In this document: piece after piece, positions 33,367 to 46,095 of the stretch
How positions within the stretch are numbered: position 1 is the stretch's first letter
Layout: every line of letters starts with the position of its first letter
Assembly: GCA_015039465.1 (NCBI GenBank)
Contig: MU130707.1
Location: 155,330-219,329 of the forward strand
DNA length: 64,000 nt
From: Phlegmacium glaucopus
Taxonomy: Eukaryota; Basidiomycota; Agaricomycetes; Agaricales; Cortinariaceae
Direction: 5' to 3'
Translations under genes and position numbers: made by a program
The notes under the pieces: model-generated
Databases searched by the model: none
What the model was told of the DNA's origin: nothing
What the model saw: the letters and a program-made list of their open reading frames with translations, nothing else

Positions 33367-34792
33367 AGATCTGGTATCAATGTCAAATGTCAAATGTAGT
33401 GCCTTAGATAAAACTTAAGGTTCGTGATGGACTGATGATCTTCACAAATTGTCGCTGTCATAATCGGATTCCGAGTTCCCAGTATTGAGAACTCGGTCTT
33501 ATAAACCTGGGGCTACCAAAAGATGGGGTTGGCATCTATTCGTGTGGGTTTAGCCAGTCGGCTTCTGATAGTTCTTGGCTTCTGGGGGCTTACAAGGGGT
33601 ATGTGGGTAAACCCGTCAACAGAGGAATGATCATGATAGTGACACTGCCATATTGATCAATTTCAGGTACGACCTAATTCAATTGTCAGCGGATAGTATA
33701 TATGGTATATATGGTATTATATGCTAGTATATGTCTGTACAATGCTACTCTTGATATTTCAGAGGTCGTTACGTCAATAGTGATTCGATGGTGAAGAAAG
33801 TGATGGAAAATAGGTATATTCACAGTAGAACCATTCGGTTTCGAGGCCTGTTGACGAACAAGACCTTAGTAACAAGACCTACACTGAGCCTTCGGCTTCC
33901 ACGCCATTGGTACAATGGTAGGCGGAGCTTGAATTCACAACCCACGCGATCACTGTTATTAAATTTTAAGTTCGACACACTTTATACAACAATGCCACTA
34001 TGTTCACCACGTAAGTCGCTGTCTCTTCCAATTCCAAGTTATTTGCTCAACTGATCGCATAGCTCAAGTACATCGCCACGCCGTCAACGAGCCTCTCCCG
34101 TTTGTGCCTGCACAGGCACAAATAACCCCGCATCCCACTCGTATTGACCCAACACCTCGTCACACTTCCTAGACGACTTCCTCCCATTCATTACTACCTC
34201 AGGTCATATACCCAGAAGGAGATTAAACACCTTCGTCAACGTAAATAGCATATACCATCGTCAGAACAATAACCATGGGATCTCACACAACTGCATTCTA
34301 CAGTCACGCCTGGTGCTATCTTGAGTTGACTGGAAATTGCCTAGACTTCTCGCTACTCGCACCGCAGTGGAAAATCCAAAATATGTGTCTCGGCGGTACT
34401 CCCAAGCACCTTGCATCACACAAGCGGTGGGTCTAAGATCCAATGCAGTAAGTTGCTGGATACGTGTTAATCTGAGATTGACTGACCTTGTTTGCTTCGT
34501 ATATTAGTGGGCCATCTTTGGCATCATCTTGCAGATGTGAGTTGAAGAGGAAGTAATGATATGAAGGGCACGGCGTTTAGTGTGGTAAGAGAATTGATCT
34601 ACACAAGTCGTACAGTCAAAATGATTTGCCAAAATTGATGTATATATGACAGAAGTCTGAATGTCTAAGTAAGAGAGATGTATTCGTAACGGTGAGTCTT
34701 TGCCATGCTTGGCCACAATTTACTTGTAGTAATAAGAGTGTTTATGTGTTTACGTGTCTACAGGATCTAGCATATGCTGCTGCCTTTGGACT
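33367..34792. repeat. Short spacer between copies E and F, with module P (copy 3)
   Basis: 33367-33830 is promoter-distal module, interrupted near 33465-33600 by a piece related to the insertion at 44.7 kb (CCGAGTTCCCAGTATTGAGA). 33840-34000 has no counterpart in the other units. 34020-34790 is module P. No gene seen. Confidence 0.5.
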
Positions 34793-36053
34793 CTATAGAA
34801 TCCTATCTACCATCTGGATATCGTTGCTTGGTCGAACACCAGTATCATCGTTTCTATTCACAATACCAACGTCTTCCGTTTCTGGTATTGAACTTGGATT
34901 GTTAGCTGCAAAGCGCAAACTTTCGACGGTCGATTCTATCATGGATTCCTTGTCGTGGAACGAGAACCCCATTGAGACTCGCACCAGGATGATTGTAGGT
35001 GTTATACCCTAGACAGAAGCATGTTATCAGTAATATAAGGAGTAGCAGTGACTGATGCCGTAATCACATTGAGCATTTGGTGAACAGGAACGATGATACA
35101 AAAAGCTTTAAAGGAAGCGTCCGTTTGCAAAATGTCAACCACGACCCGAGCCAATTGGAAAGAAAATAACATCATGCCAGATTCAGCTAGTATGAATATG
35201 ACAGTCCGAATTTTGTTCACGCCAGTGGTGCCCAAAGTTTGGTCGTTAAAGGTGGATTTGACTTCCTGGTACACATTGAAGAGCTTGAAGATTATTAGGC
35301 TCGTCACCAGAGTATTCACGGTCATGGACATGGCGAGACTTGCCACACCGAGCCAAATCCCCCACCCAGTATTCACAATTTCTCGGTCTGAGAGAATGTA
35401 CTGTGAGTTGACAGCCGCTAGCCACATAGCTAGAGGCAATAAATTGACTCGGAAAATAGTCAGTCAAATAAAATAGGTTGACTGACCTAAGAATGTGAAT
35501 GCTAAGATTGAAGGAAGGGTTACGACACGGATATTGCAGCCCCACACAATCCAGCAACGGTAGATCTTTAAGATTTGCATGAATAAAATAAATGATAGGC
35601 ATATAGTAGCTTATACATACTAGGATAGATTGAGCTATGAAATCGCAACAACCAATCACTGTGCCTCGAAGAAAAAATATGTGGAGTAATGCCGTTGGAT
35701 TGTGGTGAAACTGCACAACTGAAAGGGTAAAAAAGTTTGTTATTGTTACCGACGGAATTGTTACCAACTTCATATATGAAAGCTGTTATATCGAGCATGA
35801 TTTCAACGACAGATAGAACATATAGAGCACAGAGAGCATAGAAAAGAATAATTTTCCTCTTGTTGATGCCGTTTTTCGATGTCCAGTGGTCTTGTAAATA
35901 CATAGAAAATATGCCAGAATAGAGTCCTGGAACAAGTTAATATTATACTTCGTTAGCAGGGGCCGTGAAAATTAGACAGAATATCTTACCGTAGAGAAAG
36001 CCTTCGAGACATAGTCCAAATATGTAGTAAAATTCTGCAGGAGTTAGCTCCAT
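34793..36053 (-). CDS. 7TM membrane protein, copy F
   Basis: Exons 36053-35990, 35926-35769, 35710-35621, 35565-35487, 35429-35068, 35008-34793; 969 bases, 322 residues, no stop. Start MELTPAEFYYIFGLCLEGFLYG (one codon longer than the others in exon 1). Exon 3 loop FHHNPTALLHIFFLRG, then GCCDFIAQSIL. Exon 4 IYRCWIVWGCNIRVVTLPSI. Exon 5 MWLAAVNSQYILSDREIVN loop, SMTVNTLVTSLIIFKLF (TM5), LAESGMMLFSFQLARVVVD (TM6). Exon 6 closes TM7 and the Ser/Asp-rich tail. Exon 1-4 arrangement and loop are closest to copy B. Function unknown; predicted integral membrane protein. Confidence 0.82.
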
Positions 36054-36087
36054 GAGTGTCTGTTTTAATGACCTACTGCATCTTGCT

Positions 36088-36096
36088 TTATATAAG
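36088..36096 (-). promoter_or_regulatory. TATA box of 7TM copy F
   Basis: CTTATATAAAG on the minus strand, 35 bases before the start codon. Confidence 0.6.
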
Positions 36097-38049
36097 AGTC
36101 CAGCGCCAGCATCAATATCAAATGCAGCGACTAAGATAAAACTTGAGGTTCATGATGAACTGATGTCCACGGTGACGCATCGCCATGTATACTAGGGCGT
36201 ACGCAATTGTGTCTTATTTTAGGTAACCTACTTCCTAAGTAGGCTGGTATCAGTACCATCCCTCGATCTTAAAATACTACTGTCATCAAGGTCGGATACT
36301 CTGGGGACTTACGAAGGGTATACGATTTTTTTGTCTGGTGACTACCTTCGTTTGAATCTGTCAACAGAAGGACGATCATGAGAGCGATGATATCGATAAA
36401 TGTACGACCTAACTTCATTTATTGTTTTTCAAATATCAAGAACGATTTGGATGGTGAAGAAAGTGATGGAACATATTGCGTGGAATCCTACCTTAATCGA
36501 AACTGTTGTTCAAGATTGAAGTTATTTTAGCTTGAAGCATGTTGGCAAGATAATCGAAACCAATACCCACATTGTGTATTTACCATCATGATTTCAGCGG
36601 CGCTATCTTTGATTCTTCTGTTTCTTGACCATCAAGCCTTCCATACATCATGATATTATCATTTTAGGCAGAAACTGGTCAAAATATATGCGCCATTGAA
36701 TATCATACTTGGAAAACCCGGGATGCGGGATGTGGTTGCTAGGTATTAGTAATGTTACTGGCGTGTCAGAAAAGTAGAGGGTGAGTTCAGCGGCCAGCCT
36801 GAGGTCGAAAGATGTATCGTAGACACTTAGTCCCACTTTCTCCTACAGGTTCACAACTAGAATCACAAAAACGACAGATACAGCGAATGGAACCTAAATC
36901 GTTCGTTGACGCTGTTGGAGGAGTGATGTCATCGTAATTGATGAACCTTTGGATTCGATGAAAGGGGCAGAATCCAGTTGTCGATATAGCAGCTGGATGA
37001 CGACACGCTGTTGCATTGATTCTAGTAGACAATTGACTCCATTCAATATATTCAAACACTGACACACCTATGAAATGTCGTTTTTCTGATGATCAACACA
37101 CCGATCAACAATACCATCTCAATATTCGGGGGAAGATGAACGGCCCTGAACAGAGTTTGCAGACGACGAGATAAGGCTGTTATCGATTGTTGCTTTGAGT
37201 TTGGAATGATCTTTCCCTACACTCTAACACCTTTTGAAGGCCTTTCACGACTCGGTATATGAGAAGGGAGTTTAAAATGAAGAAAGTGGGCGGGAGAGAA
37301 GATGCTGAAGGGAATGAAGTGAGTATTCGAGGATGAAGATTTGATTATGAAATATACCTCGGACGTAGGTGTAACAACGTGCCATCGCACAGCGCGGGGT
37401 CTACGATTAAAAAGTAGTAAGTTACTGTATGCGCGTTAATGTGGATTTGACCTGACCTTTGGTGTTCAATCTTTCTGCATATATGCAGTGCACTATCGTC
37501 TTGTAGGTGTGATTTGAAGGTAAGTCAGAATGATCTGAGTGTGATCCAGCAGTGAGACGAATAGAGGGTGGTGAGTTTATGTTGACAAGGAGATATTAGG
37601 TTAAGTATACCTTTGGACCTGTGTCACTGGCAGCCACGCGCTTCTTGGCAGACCTCGTCACCCTTACCCGCCACAAGGCCCGCCTTCCTCTACCTTTTCG
37701 GTCTATCCGGCATATTGTCCAAGGTAGCGCCTACAATGAACCCCAGTCCAATAAATTATTAAGAGCATATGATGAATCTGAGTCGTGAATGAGGTTGTTG
37801 GTGGTGGTGGCCAATTTTTCAGAGGACGGCCAGAAAGCAGTGACAGTGACCAACGACTCAGGAAGATCCGAGTCCAAGAGTTCACAAGGATTACATAGTG
37901 CTTGTGGGGTCTATCCGGAATGAAAGACAGACAGTACTTGAATCAAAAACAGGGCAACACGAGCTGGCTCTCAGTAAGCTAACAAATAGGACCTGAGTGA
38001 GATGCGTTTAATGATGGATGTTTTCAACAACGATGAGTCTTTCCCACGC
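36097..38049. repeat. Duplicated spacer between copies F and G
   Basis: Contains the promoter-distal module (36170-36780), module M2 (36840-37340), module T (37540-37700) and the segment up to the TTCCCACGCTTGACTAGT target site. Same order as 46210-48120. No intact gene. Confidence 0.55.
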
Positions 38050-38058
38050 TTGACTAGT

Positions 38059-39098
38059 GGGCAACGAGAAAAGGCCGTGGCGTCTGTGCACCGTCCGTGC
38101 CACGTCTGTGCAGAATTACACGGACTGCACGGCTTTTGCACGGACCTCCATATAAGATATTAATTTTAACTACGTCTTCCAAGGTCGGTAGAGCTTTTTT
38201 TCCAATGTTTTTTCGCTTTCCTTTGTTATTCAAAGGCATGTAGATCATTTACCACAGATCAGGCTCTTAATTTCTGATCACAGGCGGATACTATAGATGT
38301 TATGCCTGTCAATATAGCTTCGCTGTAACCCTACAATTTATATTAGGAGTAATAAAGTAGCATTACCACCTCAAGACGAAGTTTCATACCCTCTTACCAT
38401 TTTACCGGAAAACAATTCGCCCTTAGGTGCACGGACTTGCACATCCTCAGCACGGTCGTAACCAGGGACCTGCACGGACCTGCACAGACCTGCACAGACT
38501 GTATACCATTGGCACGGACCTGCACGGACGTCTATACCAGGGGGCATGGACTTGCACGGACGTGTATACCAAGGTATACCATTGGCACAGACTTGCACGG
38601 AGGTGACATGGAGGTTATTCTGCATTGTTTCCTAACCCGAATAGACTTAACTTTGGAATCACAGAGACAGAGACAGAAGTGACCGAGAATTAGAGGTACA
38701 AGTCTGATTTTTACTATTCTTAACAAATATCTTACAACTTCTGCCTCGAACATAGTGCGGACCTGATTTCGTTACAAATTCCCTTCCACCTGCGCTTCCA
38801 GTGGCCCCAATCGAGCAAAGAACTTGTCCCAAACCCCACCCAAAGAACTCAAAAACGAAGAGAATTGAAGATGTTTTGCCATGTAGATACACTTCATTTC
38901 ACAACTACATAGGTCGTTAAAAATGATATACAAGAGCCCTGACCATACAATGACTTCCTACCAGTGGGCAGGCCAACCAACTGACTACCCGGTGCACAGA
39001 CGTCAGTAGTGCACAGATCAGTTTGCACGGACCTCAAATCCTCTCGCACGGATGTTGCACGGACTGCCACAGACTGCCACAGCCTTTTACCCGTGCCC
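38059..39098. mobile_element. TIR transposon with 9-base target duplication, non-autonomous
   Basis: Ends GGGCAACGAGAAAAGGCCGT (38059) and, on the other strand, GGGCACGGGTAAAAGGCTGT (from 39098) form inverted repeats. Direct duplications TTGACTAGT lie at 38050-38058 and 39099-39107. Near both ends and around 38430-38600 the sequence is built from GCACGGACCT/GCACAGACCT units. No transposase frame is seen. A 9-base duplication fits Mutator-like elements. The equivalent site upstream of copy I (about 48120) is empty. Confidence 0.82.
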
Positions 39099-39122
39099 TT
39101 GACTAGTGTATGCTGCCTTTGA

Positions 39123-40404
39123 TCATCTATTAGTATCCACCATCTCGATATCGTCACGTAGTCGAACGCCAATATCATCATCTCTATTCGCAATACCGAC
39201 ATCTCCCGTTTCCGATATTGAATTTGGATTGTTAGCTGCAAATCGCAAACTCCCAATGGTAGATTCCATCATAGATTCCTTGTCGTGGAAAGACAATCCC
39301 TTTGAGACCCGCACAATGCAGATTGTAGGTGTTATACCCTAGATAGACCCATGTTATCAGTAAAATATTAAGGAGCAATGACTGATGTTGTAATCACATT
39401 GAGCATTTGGTGCATATAAACGATGATAGTATAAGCTTTTTCGGCACCGTCCATCGGTTGAAGGGCAGTAGCCACGAGCCGAGCCAATTGGATTGAAAAC
39501 AATAACATGCCGGATTCAATTACCACGAATATGATGGTCCGAATTTTGCACCCGCCAGTGGCACCCAACGTTTGATCGTCCGAAACGGATTTGACTTCAC
39601 GGTACATGCTGAAGATCTTGAAGATGATCAAGCCCGTTACCAGAGCATTAACAGTCATGGACATGGCAACACCTGCCATAATCGTCCCAAAAATTGGGGC
39701 AGGCTCAGGTAGCAGTGCGCTTGATAAAATGTGCTCAAAGATGATAGTCACTATCAACATAGCTAGAGGCAGGAAATTGAAATTAGCCAGTCAAATAAGA
39801 TAGGTTGATAGGAGTTGACTGACCTAAGAATGCAAATGCTAAGATTGAAGGAAGGATCACGACACGGATATTGCATCCCCACACAATCCAGCAACGGTAT
39901 ATCTTTAAGATTTGCATCAATAAAATAATTGATAGGAAAAGTAGCTTATACATACTATGATAGATTGAGCCATGAAATCGCAGCAACAAAATATTGTGCC
40001 GTGAGCAATACTAAGGTAGAGCACTATTTTGGCCTCTGCATCCTGGTTCCTATATAGCCTCAACTGCAGAACTGAAAGTGTAAAAAAAGAAGGTTATTGT
40101 TACCAATGGAATTGTTACTCACATAATATGTGGAAATTAGTATATCAAGCACAAAGGTGACAGAAGACAGAACATATAGAGCACAGAGAGCATAGAAAAC
40201 AATATTTTTCGTCTTGTCGGCGCCCTTCTTCGATACGCAGTGGTCTTGTAAATACATGGAAAACATGCCAGAATAGAGTCCTGAGACAGGTTAATATTAC
40301 ACTTCTGTAGCAGAGGCTCTGAAAGTTGTAGAAAATATCTCACCGTAGAGAAAACCATAGAGACATATTCCAATGGTGCTAAAGTCATCGGGAGTTAACT
40401 TCAT
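39123..40404 (-). CDS. 7TM membrane protein, copy G
   Basis: Exons 40404-40344, 40280-40123, 40063-39956, 39902-39824, 39762-39398, 39338-39123; 987 bases, 328 residues, open. Start MKLTPDDFSTIGICLYGFLYG. Exon 3 is the longest in the family (108 bases) with loop LRLYRNQDAEAKIVLYLSIA before CCCDFMAQSII. The TM4-TM5 loop is also divergent (EHILSSALLPEPAPIFG). TM6 IESGMLLFSIQLARLVA is conserved. Tail KSISETGDVGIA-like, ending IEMVDTNR. The stop codon lies only 24 bases from the end of the TIR transposon at 39098, so the polyadenylation region must lie in or beyond transposon DNA. Confidence 0.82.
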
Positions 40405-40441
40405 GAGTTCGTGTCTGTTTCAATGAACTATTACATATTGC

Positions 40442-40451
40442 TTTATATAAG
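40442..40451 (-). promoter_or_regulatory. TATA box of 7TM copy G
   Basis: TTATATAAAG on the minus strand, 38 bases before the start codon. Confidence 0.6.
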
Positions 40452-40774
40452 AGTCTAGATCAATATCAAACGCAGTTACTGAGGTTCGTGATGAATTGAT
40501 GATCTTCACAAACTGTCACCGTCATAAAAAGAATCAGATTTCTGGTCAGGTAGGAATATGTCACGGTGCTGCATCGCCATGTATACTTAGTAAATAGTTT
40601 GAGGCAAAAAACGGTACGCAACTGTGTCTTATTTTATGTAACCTGCTGGTAGTCAGTTGTTCCAAGGTAAGTATTAGGCTGGCGTCAGTATATCCCTCGA
40701 ATTTAAGATACTGCCGTCATCAACGGTGATACTCTGGGGACTTACGAAAGGTTTGATGTCTACCTTCTCTCGTT
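40452..40774. repeat. Promoter-distal module of copy G
   Basis: Matches 46110-46450 upstream of copy H closely (GTAACCTGCTGGTAGTCAGT near 40638). Homology stops at CTCGTTTA near 40774 and resumes at 42652. Confidence 0.6.
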
Positions 40775-42651
40775 TATAACATTCTCTATCATAGTGAAGA
40801 ATGATCGTAGATTAGAATACCGTCTTTGAGCAAACGATCAATGTGACAAGAGTAACTGAGGCTTCTTCTGTCGCTAACTCTCACTCTTGACAATTCCTCA
40901 CTCGCTCTTGAGTTTCATTTTTACTTTTTTCATCACAGAGTGTAGACTTACTTAACTTGGGATTGTCTCCTCCCTGATCAGCTCTAGAAATTGTGCATCA
41001 TTTCATCACACTTCACGCAACGAATGTTTTATCATACGTTGGTGAAAATTAAAAAAAAAAAAAAAAAAAAAAAAATTTAGGTTTCCAGCCAGCCCAGCCC
41101 ATGCCATATTTCTGCCGGCACTGCCGGCATGTGCCATTTTGTTCCTCTTTTAAGTAAAATGAACTTTATAAGCGTGTCAATTTTTACAGATGTTTCGATG
41201 TCTTATACATTAGACCTTATTTTTAAGATACTTTGGGTGTTAATTCGACCAACTACTGGTTTAACAACCCTGACTTCGGTTTATAAATTAAATTAAATAT
41301 AAATTAAACAAAAAATCGTGATTATTAACCACATTTATCCAGCCTCTTATCGAGGGGACTGAAGGGTCTAAATAAACTCTCCCTTTATAATTGTGCTAAA
41401 AACTTATTTAACTGAAAAAAACGTAAAGAGCAAGTCATATGTGGGTGATGGGCACATGCCGGCAGGTGCCGGCAGAACTCTGCCCATTTCTGCCAAGTGC
41501 CTGGCAACTTTGTGCCGGTACTTATAAGTTCAAAACTTAGAGCAGCCCAGCCGTAGGCAGTGGCACTCTGCCATGGGCACTTGGCAGGTCCTGCCCCGGC
41601 CAACCGTCGGGATTAATCCTCATCATAAACAGAATAATGTGAACCAAGACACTACACTTTGGTACAACGTTACTGTTACAATTCCGACGCGTGGCATGGC
41701 ATTACCATCAGCCGGCATCTGGGATACCAGCATAAAAGACCTGGAAAACCGGAGGTGCCATACCTATACATGTCATACGGCATTTTAGGTCAAGTCGTCA
41801 GGTTCCGACATAGCACCGGTACCTGAATGTTGGTATAAAACCTGTAGGGTTTCGGGAAGTTGAACTTCCATGTGTACGACATTGACATGGTATTGTGGGT
41901 ACATGATATCGATGCCAATGCCACGCGTCGGGATAGTCAACGTACAACGTTTAACGCTACATCCGAGTTGTAGTCCGTTATTGACCGGAATAATGGATAG
42001 CCTTAAACATTAGTGTATTTTTAATAAACGGGGAAACTAATGATTTAGAAGATAACGATAGAGTATCCCTGACCTCCGTTCAGATCAACGTTACTACGTT
42101 ATGTACTACGTTAACAGTATCGTTACATACTTTTACACAACGTACTACTTTACTACGCACTACGTTAAAAGTCGTTGCTGGCTATTTTGCAAGCAACACT
42201 TTTCTACGCACTACGCACTACGCACTACGTTAGAAGTCGTTGCTGGCTATTTTACAAGCAACGCACTACTACATACTACGTCAAAAGTATAATTACTTTT
42301 GTACACAGCACTACGCACTACAAAAAAGACGGCCGTCTGTACACGGACCGTCACCCGTCACTGGGTTGATTTTAGACGGCCGTCCCCGTGGACGGGACGG
42401 TTGGCAGCCCTACTCCTAATTTATGGGTTACGAGACACACTCGTCGCGTCGTAGACTCCTAATAACTGGGTCACGCAGCGTGTCTCGCACCTACAGAAAC
42501 CTTGAGTTGGCTGCTTCTTGGGTCGGGAAGTACCAAGTACTTTCACCCAAAACATACTAAGCAACTCAAATTTACATCCAAATGTCACACAAGAATTTCG
42601 CTTGAAATTATTACAACAAATATTACTCGGTCACATGCTAGTGACTCGCAA
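40775..42651. other. Insertion of about 1.9 kb, composite of unknown repeats
   Basis: Absent from the paralogous spacers, so inserted here. It holds an A25 run (41051-41075), a GC-rich foldback whose arms (about 41095-41138 and 41448-41498) share ACATGCCGGCA and TGCCGGCAGAA, tandem ACTACGCACTACG and GTCGTTGCTGGCTATTTT repeats (42100-42300), and an ACGGCCGTC-rich segment ending TTGGCAGCCCTA (42330-42412) that looks like the end of a DNA transposon. No coding frame and no clear target duplication at the borders. Confidence 0.5.
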
Positions 42652-44288
42652 AGAAATCTATCAACAGAATGATGATCATGATAGCGATGATATCTACCAA
42701 TTTACGATCTAACTTGAATTATTGTCTTTCAAATATCATGAGCGATTTTGACGGTGAAGAAAGTGATGGAACATATTTCGTGGAATCCTACCTTAATCGA
42801 AACTGTTGTTCAAGGTTGAATTTATTTTAGCTTGAAGTATGTTGGAAAGATAATCGGAACCAATGCCCACATTGTGTATTTACCATCACGGTGCTAACTT
42901 TGATTCTTCTCTTTCTCGATCATCAAGCCTTCCACACATCATGATATTATGGCACAAACTAGTCAAAATAGATGCGCCATTGAATATCATACTTGGAAAA
43001 CCCGGAATGCGGGATATAGTTGCTAGGTATTAGTAATGTTACCAGCGTGTCAGAAAAGTAGAAGGGTGAGTTCAGCGGCCAGCCTGAGGTCGAAGGGTGT
43101 ATCGTAGACACTTAGTCTTATTTTCTCCTGGACGTTCACAACTAGAATCACAAAAACGACAAATTCAACGAATGGGACCTAGATCGTACATCGACGCTGT
43201 TGGAGGAGTACCTGATGAACCTTTGCATCGGGTGAAAGGAACCCAATCCAGTTGTTGATATAGCAGCTGGATGACGACACGGCTATTGCATTATTGATTC
43301 TAGTAGACAGTTGACTCCATTCAATAGATTCAAACACTGACAAACCTATGAAATGTCGTATTTCTGACGATCAACACACCAATCAACAATACCATCCTCG
43401 TCAATATTCGGGGGAAAATGAACGATCCTGAACGGGGTTTGCAGACGACGAGATAAGGTTGTTATCGATTGTTGCTTTGGGTTGGACTGATCTTTCCCTA
43501 CGCCCTAACACCTTTTGAGGGCCTTTTACGACTCGGTATATGATAAGGGAGTTTAAAAAGAAGAAAGTGGGTGGGAGGGCAGATGCTGAAGACAATGGAG
43601 TGAGTATTCGAGGACGAAATTTCATTATGAAATATACCAAGGCTGTAGGTGTAACAACGTGCCATCACATAGCGGGTGGTCTACAACTAAAAGCAGTAAG
43701 TTGCTGTATGCGCATTAATGTGAATTTGACCTGACCTTTGGTGCTATATTTCTGCATATATATAGTGCACCATCGTCTTGTAGGTGTGATTTGAAGGTAA
43801 AGTCAGAATGGTCTGAGTGTGATCCAGAGGTGAGACGAACAGAGGGCGGTGAATTCACGTTGACAAGGAGTACTAGGTTGAGTACCTCCTGGACCCGCGT
43901 CACTGACAGCCACGCGCTTCTTCGCAGACCTCGTCACCCTCAGCCGACACCCAGCTTTCTCTATCTTTCCGGCCTATCCAGCATATTGGTAGCGCCCCCA
44001 GTCCCAATAATATGATTTAGAACACATAATGAATCTGAGTCGTGAATGAGGTTGTTGGTGGCGGTGGAATTTTCCAGAGGTTATTGTTGGACAGTGCGGG
44101 CCAGTAAGCAGTAACAGTAATCAACGACTCACACAGAGCTTGAAAGATCCGAGTTCCAAGGATTATTACTATGTATACATAGTGTTTATGGGGTCTATTC
44201 AGAATGAATGACGGACGGTGCTTGAATCAAGAACGGGGCAAACACGAGCTGGCTCTCAGTGAGCTAACAAATAGGACCTGAGTGAGAC
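42652..44288. repeat. Duplicated spacer between copies G and H, continued
   Basis: Same modules and order as 46450-48080: promoter-distal rest, module M2 (43140-43650; minus-strand IIYRVVKGPQKVLGRRERSV), module T (43830-43990). No intact gene. Confidence 0.55.
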
Positions 44289-44735
44289 TGGTTTGAGTGG
44301 GCCGTTGCCTTCAGCACGGCAGATCCGAGTTCCGTCAGATCAAGTGTTGAACAGATATCTTACGATACTATTAGGGATCTCACTTGTCTCATATCCAATG
44401 TATCCAATGTAACCCCAAGACTTGTATTTTAATGCTGATCCAGGGACATGTAGTTGTGGGTGGATGGGGTCGTTCGTATTCCTCCAAATTTTTAACTGAA
44501 TTCCTAGGGCTCTGTAGATGATCCCTGTTCGTTTAGCCTGAGACACTTGGTGGAATGAAAGACGACGGAGACCCCTTGGACTCGGGCAGCCAACTTCTGC
44601 TGAGTTTGAACTTCGCAGTCCAAAGTCCGAGATCCGAGGCCGACCGGCTAAACCCGCACGAATCAACCCGTTCGATTTTGCGGGCCCAGGTTGTAAAGAC
44701 CGAGTTTTCAATACTGAGAACCCGGAACTCGGAAT
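44289..44735. other. Insertion of about 450 bases in the spacer of copy H
   Basis: Interrupts the GAGATGCGTTTAATGATGGATG sequence found intact near 38000 and 48075. Its right end (ACCGAGTTTTCAATACTGAG, then GGAACTCGG) matches, inverted, a piece at 33470-33510. The left end has CCGAGTTCC. This suggests a small TIR element, but I could not prove a target duplication. Confidence 0.45.
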
Positions 44736-44802
44736 GCTTTAATGATGGACGTTTTCAACAACGCCACGCTTGACTATTCTGCCTTTGATCATCAATTAGT
44801 AT

Positions 44803-46057
44803 CTACTTGGTATCTACCATCTCGATATCGTCACTTAGTCGACCGCCAATATCATCGACTCTATTCACAATACCAACTTCTCCCGTTTCCGATATTGAAT
44901 TTGGGTTGTTAGCTGCAAACCGAAAACTCCCAATGGTGGATTCCATCATGGATTCCTTGTCGTGGAAAGACAATCCCTTTGAGACCCGCACAATGCAGAT
45001 TGTAGGTGTTATACCCTAGATAGACCCATGTTATCAGTAAAATAAGGAGTAATGACTGATGTTGTAATCACATTGAGCATTATGTGAATATAAACGATGA
45101 TATCATAAGCCTTTTCCGCACCGTCCATCGATTGAAGGGTAGTAACCACGAGCCGAGCCAATTGGATTGAAAACAATAACATGCCAGATTCAATTAGCAC
45201 GAATATGACAGTCCGAATTTTGCACCCGCCAGTGGCACCCGACATTTGGTCGTCCGAAACGGATTTGACTTCACGGTACATGCTGAAGATCTTGAATATG
45301 ATCAAGCCAGTTACAAGAGCATTAATAGCCATGGACGTAGCGATACTTGCGACAATCATCCAAAAATTTGCGGGAAGCACGGGTAGCACTAGGTCTGAAA
45401 AAATGTACGATAAGATGGTACCCCCTACCCACATAGCTAGAGGCAGTAAATTGAAATTAGCCAGTCAATTAAGATAGGTTGGCTGACATAGGAGTTGACT
45501 GACCTAGGAATGCAAATGCTAAGATTGAAGGAAGGATCACGACACGGATATTGCACCCCCACACAATCCAGCAACGGTAGATCTTTAAGATTTGCGTGAA
45601 TAAAATAACTGATAGGCAAAGTAGTTTATCCATACTATGATAAATTGCGCTATGAAATCGCAGCAACCAAATATTGTGCCGTGAGCAATAGCAAAGTCGC
45701 GCACTATTTGGTCCCCCAACGGCCAAATCTGCACAACTGAAAGCGTAAAAAAGAAGGTTATTGTTACCAATGGAATTGTTACTGACTTCATATAGTATAT
45801 CAAGCACAAAGGTAACAGAAGATAGAGCATATAGAGCACAGAGAGCATAGAAAACAATATTTTTCATCTTGTCGGTGCCTCTTTTCGATGCGCAGTGGTC
45901 TTGTAAATACATGGCAAATATGCCAGAATAGAGTCCTGAGACAGGTTAATATTATACTTTTTTAGCACCGTGAAAGTTGTAGAAAAATTATCTCACCATA
46001 GAGAAAGCCATAGAGACACATTCCAATGATGACAAAGTCATCGGAAGTTAACTTCAT
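44803..46057 (-). CDS. 7TM membrane protein, copy H
   Basis: Exons 46057-45997, 45935-45787, 45728-45636, 45582-45504, 45436-45072, 45015-44803; 960 bases, 319 residues, open. Start MKLTSDDFVIIGMCLYGFLYG. Approximate membrane segments: TM1 10-33, TM2 46-67, TM3 86-108 (GCCDFIAQFII then IYRCWIVWG), TM4 112-130, TM5 152-178 (SMAINALVTGLIIFKIF), TM6 203-225, TM7 236-258. About 60 residues follow as a tail. Variable loops: IWPLGDQIVRDFAIAHG before TM3 and SYIFSDLVLPVLPANF between TM4 and TM5. Closest to copy G in tail and TM6-TM7. Function unknown. Confidence 0.82.
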
Positions 46058-46095
46058 GACTTTCGTGTCTGTTTTAATGACCTGTTACATGTTGC

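Noticed and set aside
33890..33990. tRNA-like or SINE-like piece (TGGTACAATGGTAGG followed by AAGTTCGAC).
   Set aside because: It has A- and B-box-like words, but no cloverleaf could be drawn and no other copy was seen in the window.
38371..39256. Several frames of 73-120 codons within the TIR element at 38-39 kb.
   Set aside because: They are translations of the GCACGGACCT repeat and non-coding ends; no transposase motif.
42080..42320. CRISPR-like array because of repeated ACTACG and GTCGTTGCTGGC words.
   Set aside because: Unequal spacing, no constant repeat/spacer plan, and a eukaryotic context.
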